From NCBI GenBank assembly GCA_003240735.1, contig QFNE01000004.1:1-64000 (forward strand): a stretch of DNA of 64,000 nt, read 5' to 3'. Below, piece after piece: positions 63,503 to 64,000 of this stretch. The position numbers were made by a program, and so were the translations under genes. The stretch's first letter is position 1. The number at the start of each line of letters is the position of its first letter. Source of the DNA: Paracoccus denitrificans. GTDB taxonomy: Bacteria; Pseudomonadota; Alphaproteobacteria; Rhodobacterales; Rhodobacteraceae. The notes below the pieces were generated by a model. The model worked only from the letters and a program-made list of their open reading frames with translations, did no database searches and had not been told where the DNA came from.

Positions 63503-64000
63503 CTGTCTTGGCGGGCTGTCAGAAAGCCCTTGGCGTTGGGGGCGGTCCTGGTTCTTGCGGCTTGCGATGGGCCATTGAGCACGCTGGACCCGGTGGGACC
63601 CGTCGCGGCCCGGATCGCCACACTATGGTGGGCAATGCTGATCGGCGCCACCGTAATCACGATTTTGGTGGCGGTGCTTCTGTATCTGGCCATGACGCGG
63701 CCAGCGCGCCCGGTGCGTGAACATCGCTGGACCATGGGCTGGGGCCTAGGCTTCACCGGGTCAGTACTGGCGGTGCTGCTGGGGTTCGGCCTGTTCGTGG
63801 GCGAGCAGATCCTGCATCGCGACGACGACACCATTCGGGTTGAGGCCTATGGCCGCCAATGGGATTGGCGGTTCGTCCAGCCGGGCCCGGACGGTCCGGT
63901 CGAGACCATGAACGTGCTGTATGTGCCTGCGGGTCAGCCCTTCGACGTGGTGATCCGGTCCGACGACGTGATCCACAGCTTCTGGGTGCCGCGGCTGGGG
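63503..64000 (+). CDS. coxB: cytochrome c oxidase subunit II (3' end outside window; start unresolved)
   Basis: 166 codons visible to the window end. A lipoprotein-type N-terminus (RKPLALGAVLVLAAC, DGPL follows) then two spans (about 40-60 and 80-100), EAYGRQWDWRFVQP and SDDVIHSFWVPRLG, the beginning of the CuA domain. The frame has no ATG at the right place: CTG 63503 gives SWRAVRKPLALG, with the basic residues needed for export, whereas TTG 63530 would lose them. The rest of the cluster (subunit I) presumably follows. Confidence 0.85.
   Translation, partial: MSWRAVRKPLALGAVLVLAACDGPLSTLDPVGPVAARIATLWWAMLIGATVITILVAVLLYLAMTRPARPVREHRWTMGWGLGFTGSVLAVLLGFGLFVGEQILHRDDDTIRVEAYGRQWDWRFVQPGPDGPVETMNVLYVPAGQPFDVVIRSDDVIHSFWVPRLG

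Overview
The window is a GC-rich, gene-dense chromosomal segment of an alphaproteobacterium, most likely of the order Rhodobacterales (Paracoccus/Roseobacter relatives). Supporting evidence: a C-P lyase cluster in the rhodobacterial layout (phnF beside phnGHIJKLN, a DUF1045 gene, phnM); the argH - LptM-like lipoprotein - lysA - TIGR02302 - zinc ribbon - ftsEX - plsC neighbourhood; leuC and leuD separated by a small gene; a glnB-glnA pair; an isolated phaB. The genus cannot be fixed from the sequence. No rRNA, CRISPR array, intact insertion sequence or prophage was seen.

Layout. (1) 1-10.1 kb: phosphonate uptake and C-P bond cleavage: end of phnE, a hexapeptide acetyltransferase, divergent regulator phnF, then phnG-H-I, a HAD phosphatase gene, phnJ-K-L-N, an antisense DUF1045 gene and phnM. 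(2) 10.1-17.0 kb: tRNA-Pro, a DMT exporter, and leucine genes leuB and leuC-barstar-like-leuD-EEP, followed by a 0.58 kb non-coding stretch with an 11-bp phased repeat array. (3) 17.0-22.0 kb: rsfS-rlmH, a LOG-family gene, dapD, a GlsB-type stress protein, phaB, an EAL phosphodiesterase. (4) 22-36.7 kb: tag, a TlpA thioredoxin, argH, two small lipoproteins, lysA, a TIGR02302 membrane protein, ftsEX, plsC, the two halves of an MnmC-type system as separate genes, and the YcjX/YcjF pair. (5) 36.7-53.6 kb: hrpB, HdeD, a phosphotransferase, an L,D-transpeptidase, a seven-gene minus-strand run (methyltransferase, hemH, hslO, CoA pyrophosphatase, CCA transferase, ABC exporter, RNA methyltransferase), comF, an isolated fliG, purB, a pyruvyltransferase-like gene. 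(6) 53.6-56.6 kb: glnA and glnB, an NAD(P)H-hydrate dehydratase and tRNA-Leu. (7) 56.6-61.6 kb: an accessory patch with LysR/MFS/cyclophilin-like genes, a gene truncated after 15 codons, a MarR/monooxygenase pair and a 5'-truncated hydrolase. (8) 61.7-64 kb: start of an alternative cytochrome c oxidase cluster (ctaG-like, CopD-like, DUF2231, coxB), cut by the window end.

Genes are packed tightly: many tandem neighbours overlap by ATGA or TAATG, and five convergent pairs share stop codons in exactly 4 bp. Three genes (rsfS, a small membrane gene before lysA, coxB) have no ATG/GTG in the right place and may start at CTG. The best candidates for undescribed biology are the HAD gene inside the C-P lyase operon, the DUF1045 2H phosphoesterase as a possible PhnP substitute, the barstar-like gene coupled to leuC, the phased GTGCAY array upstream of leuC/rsfS, and the rearranged MarR/hydrolase patch. 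No single large new system was evident.
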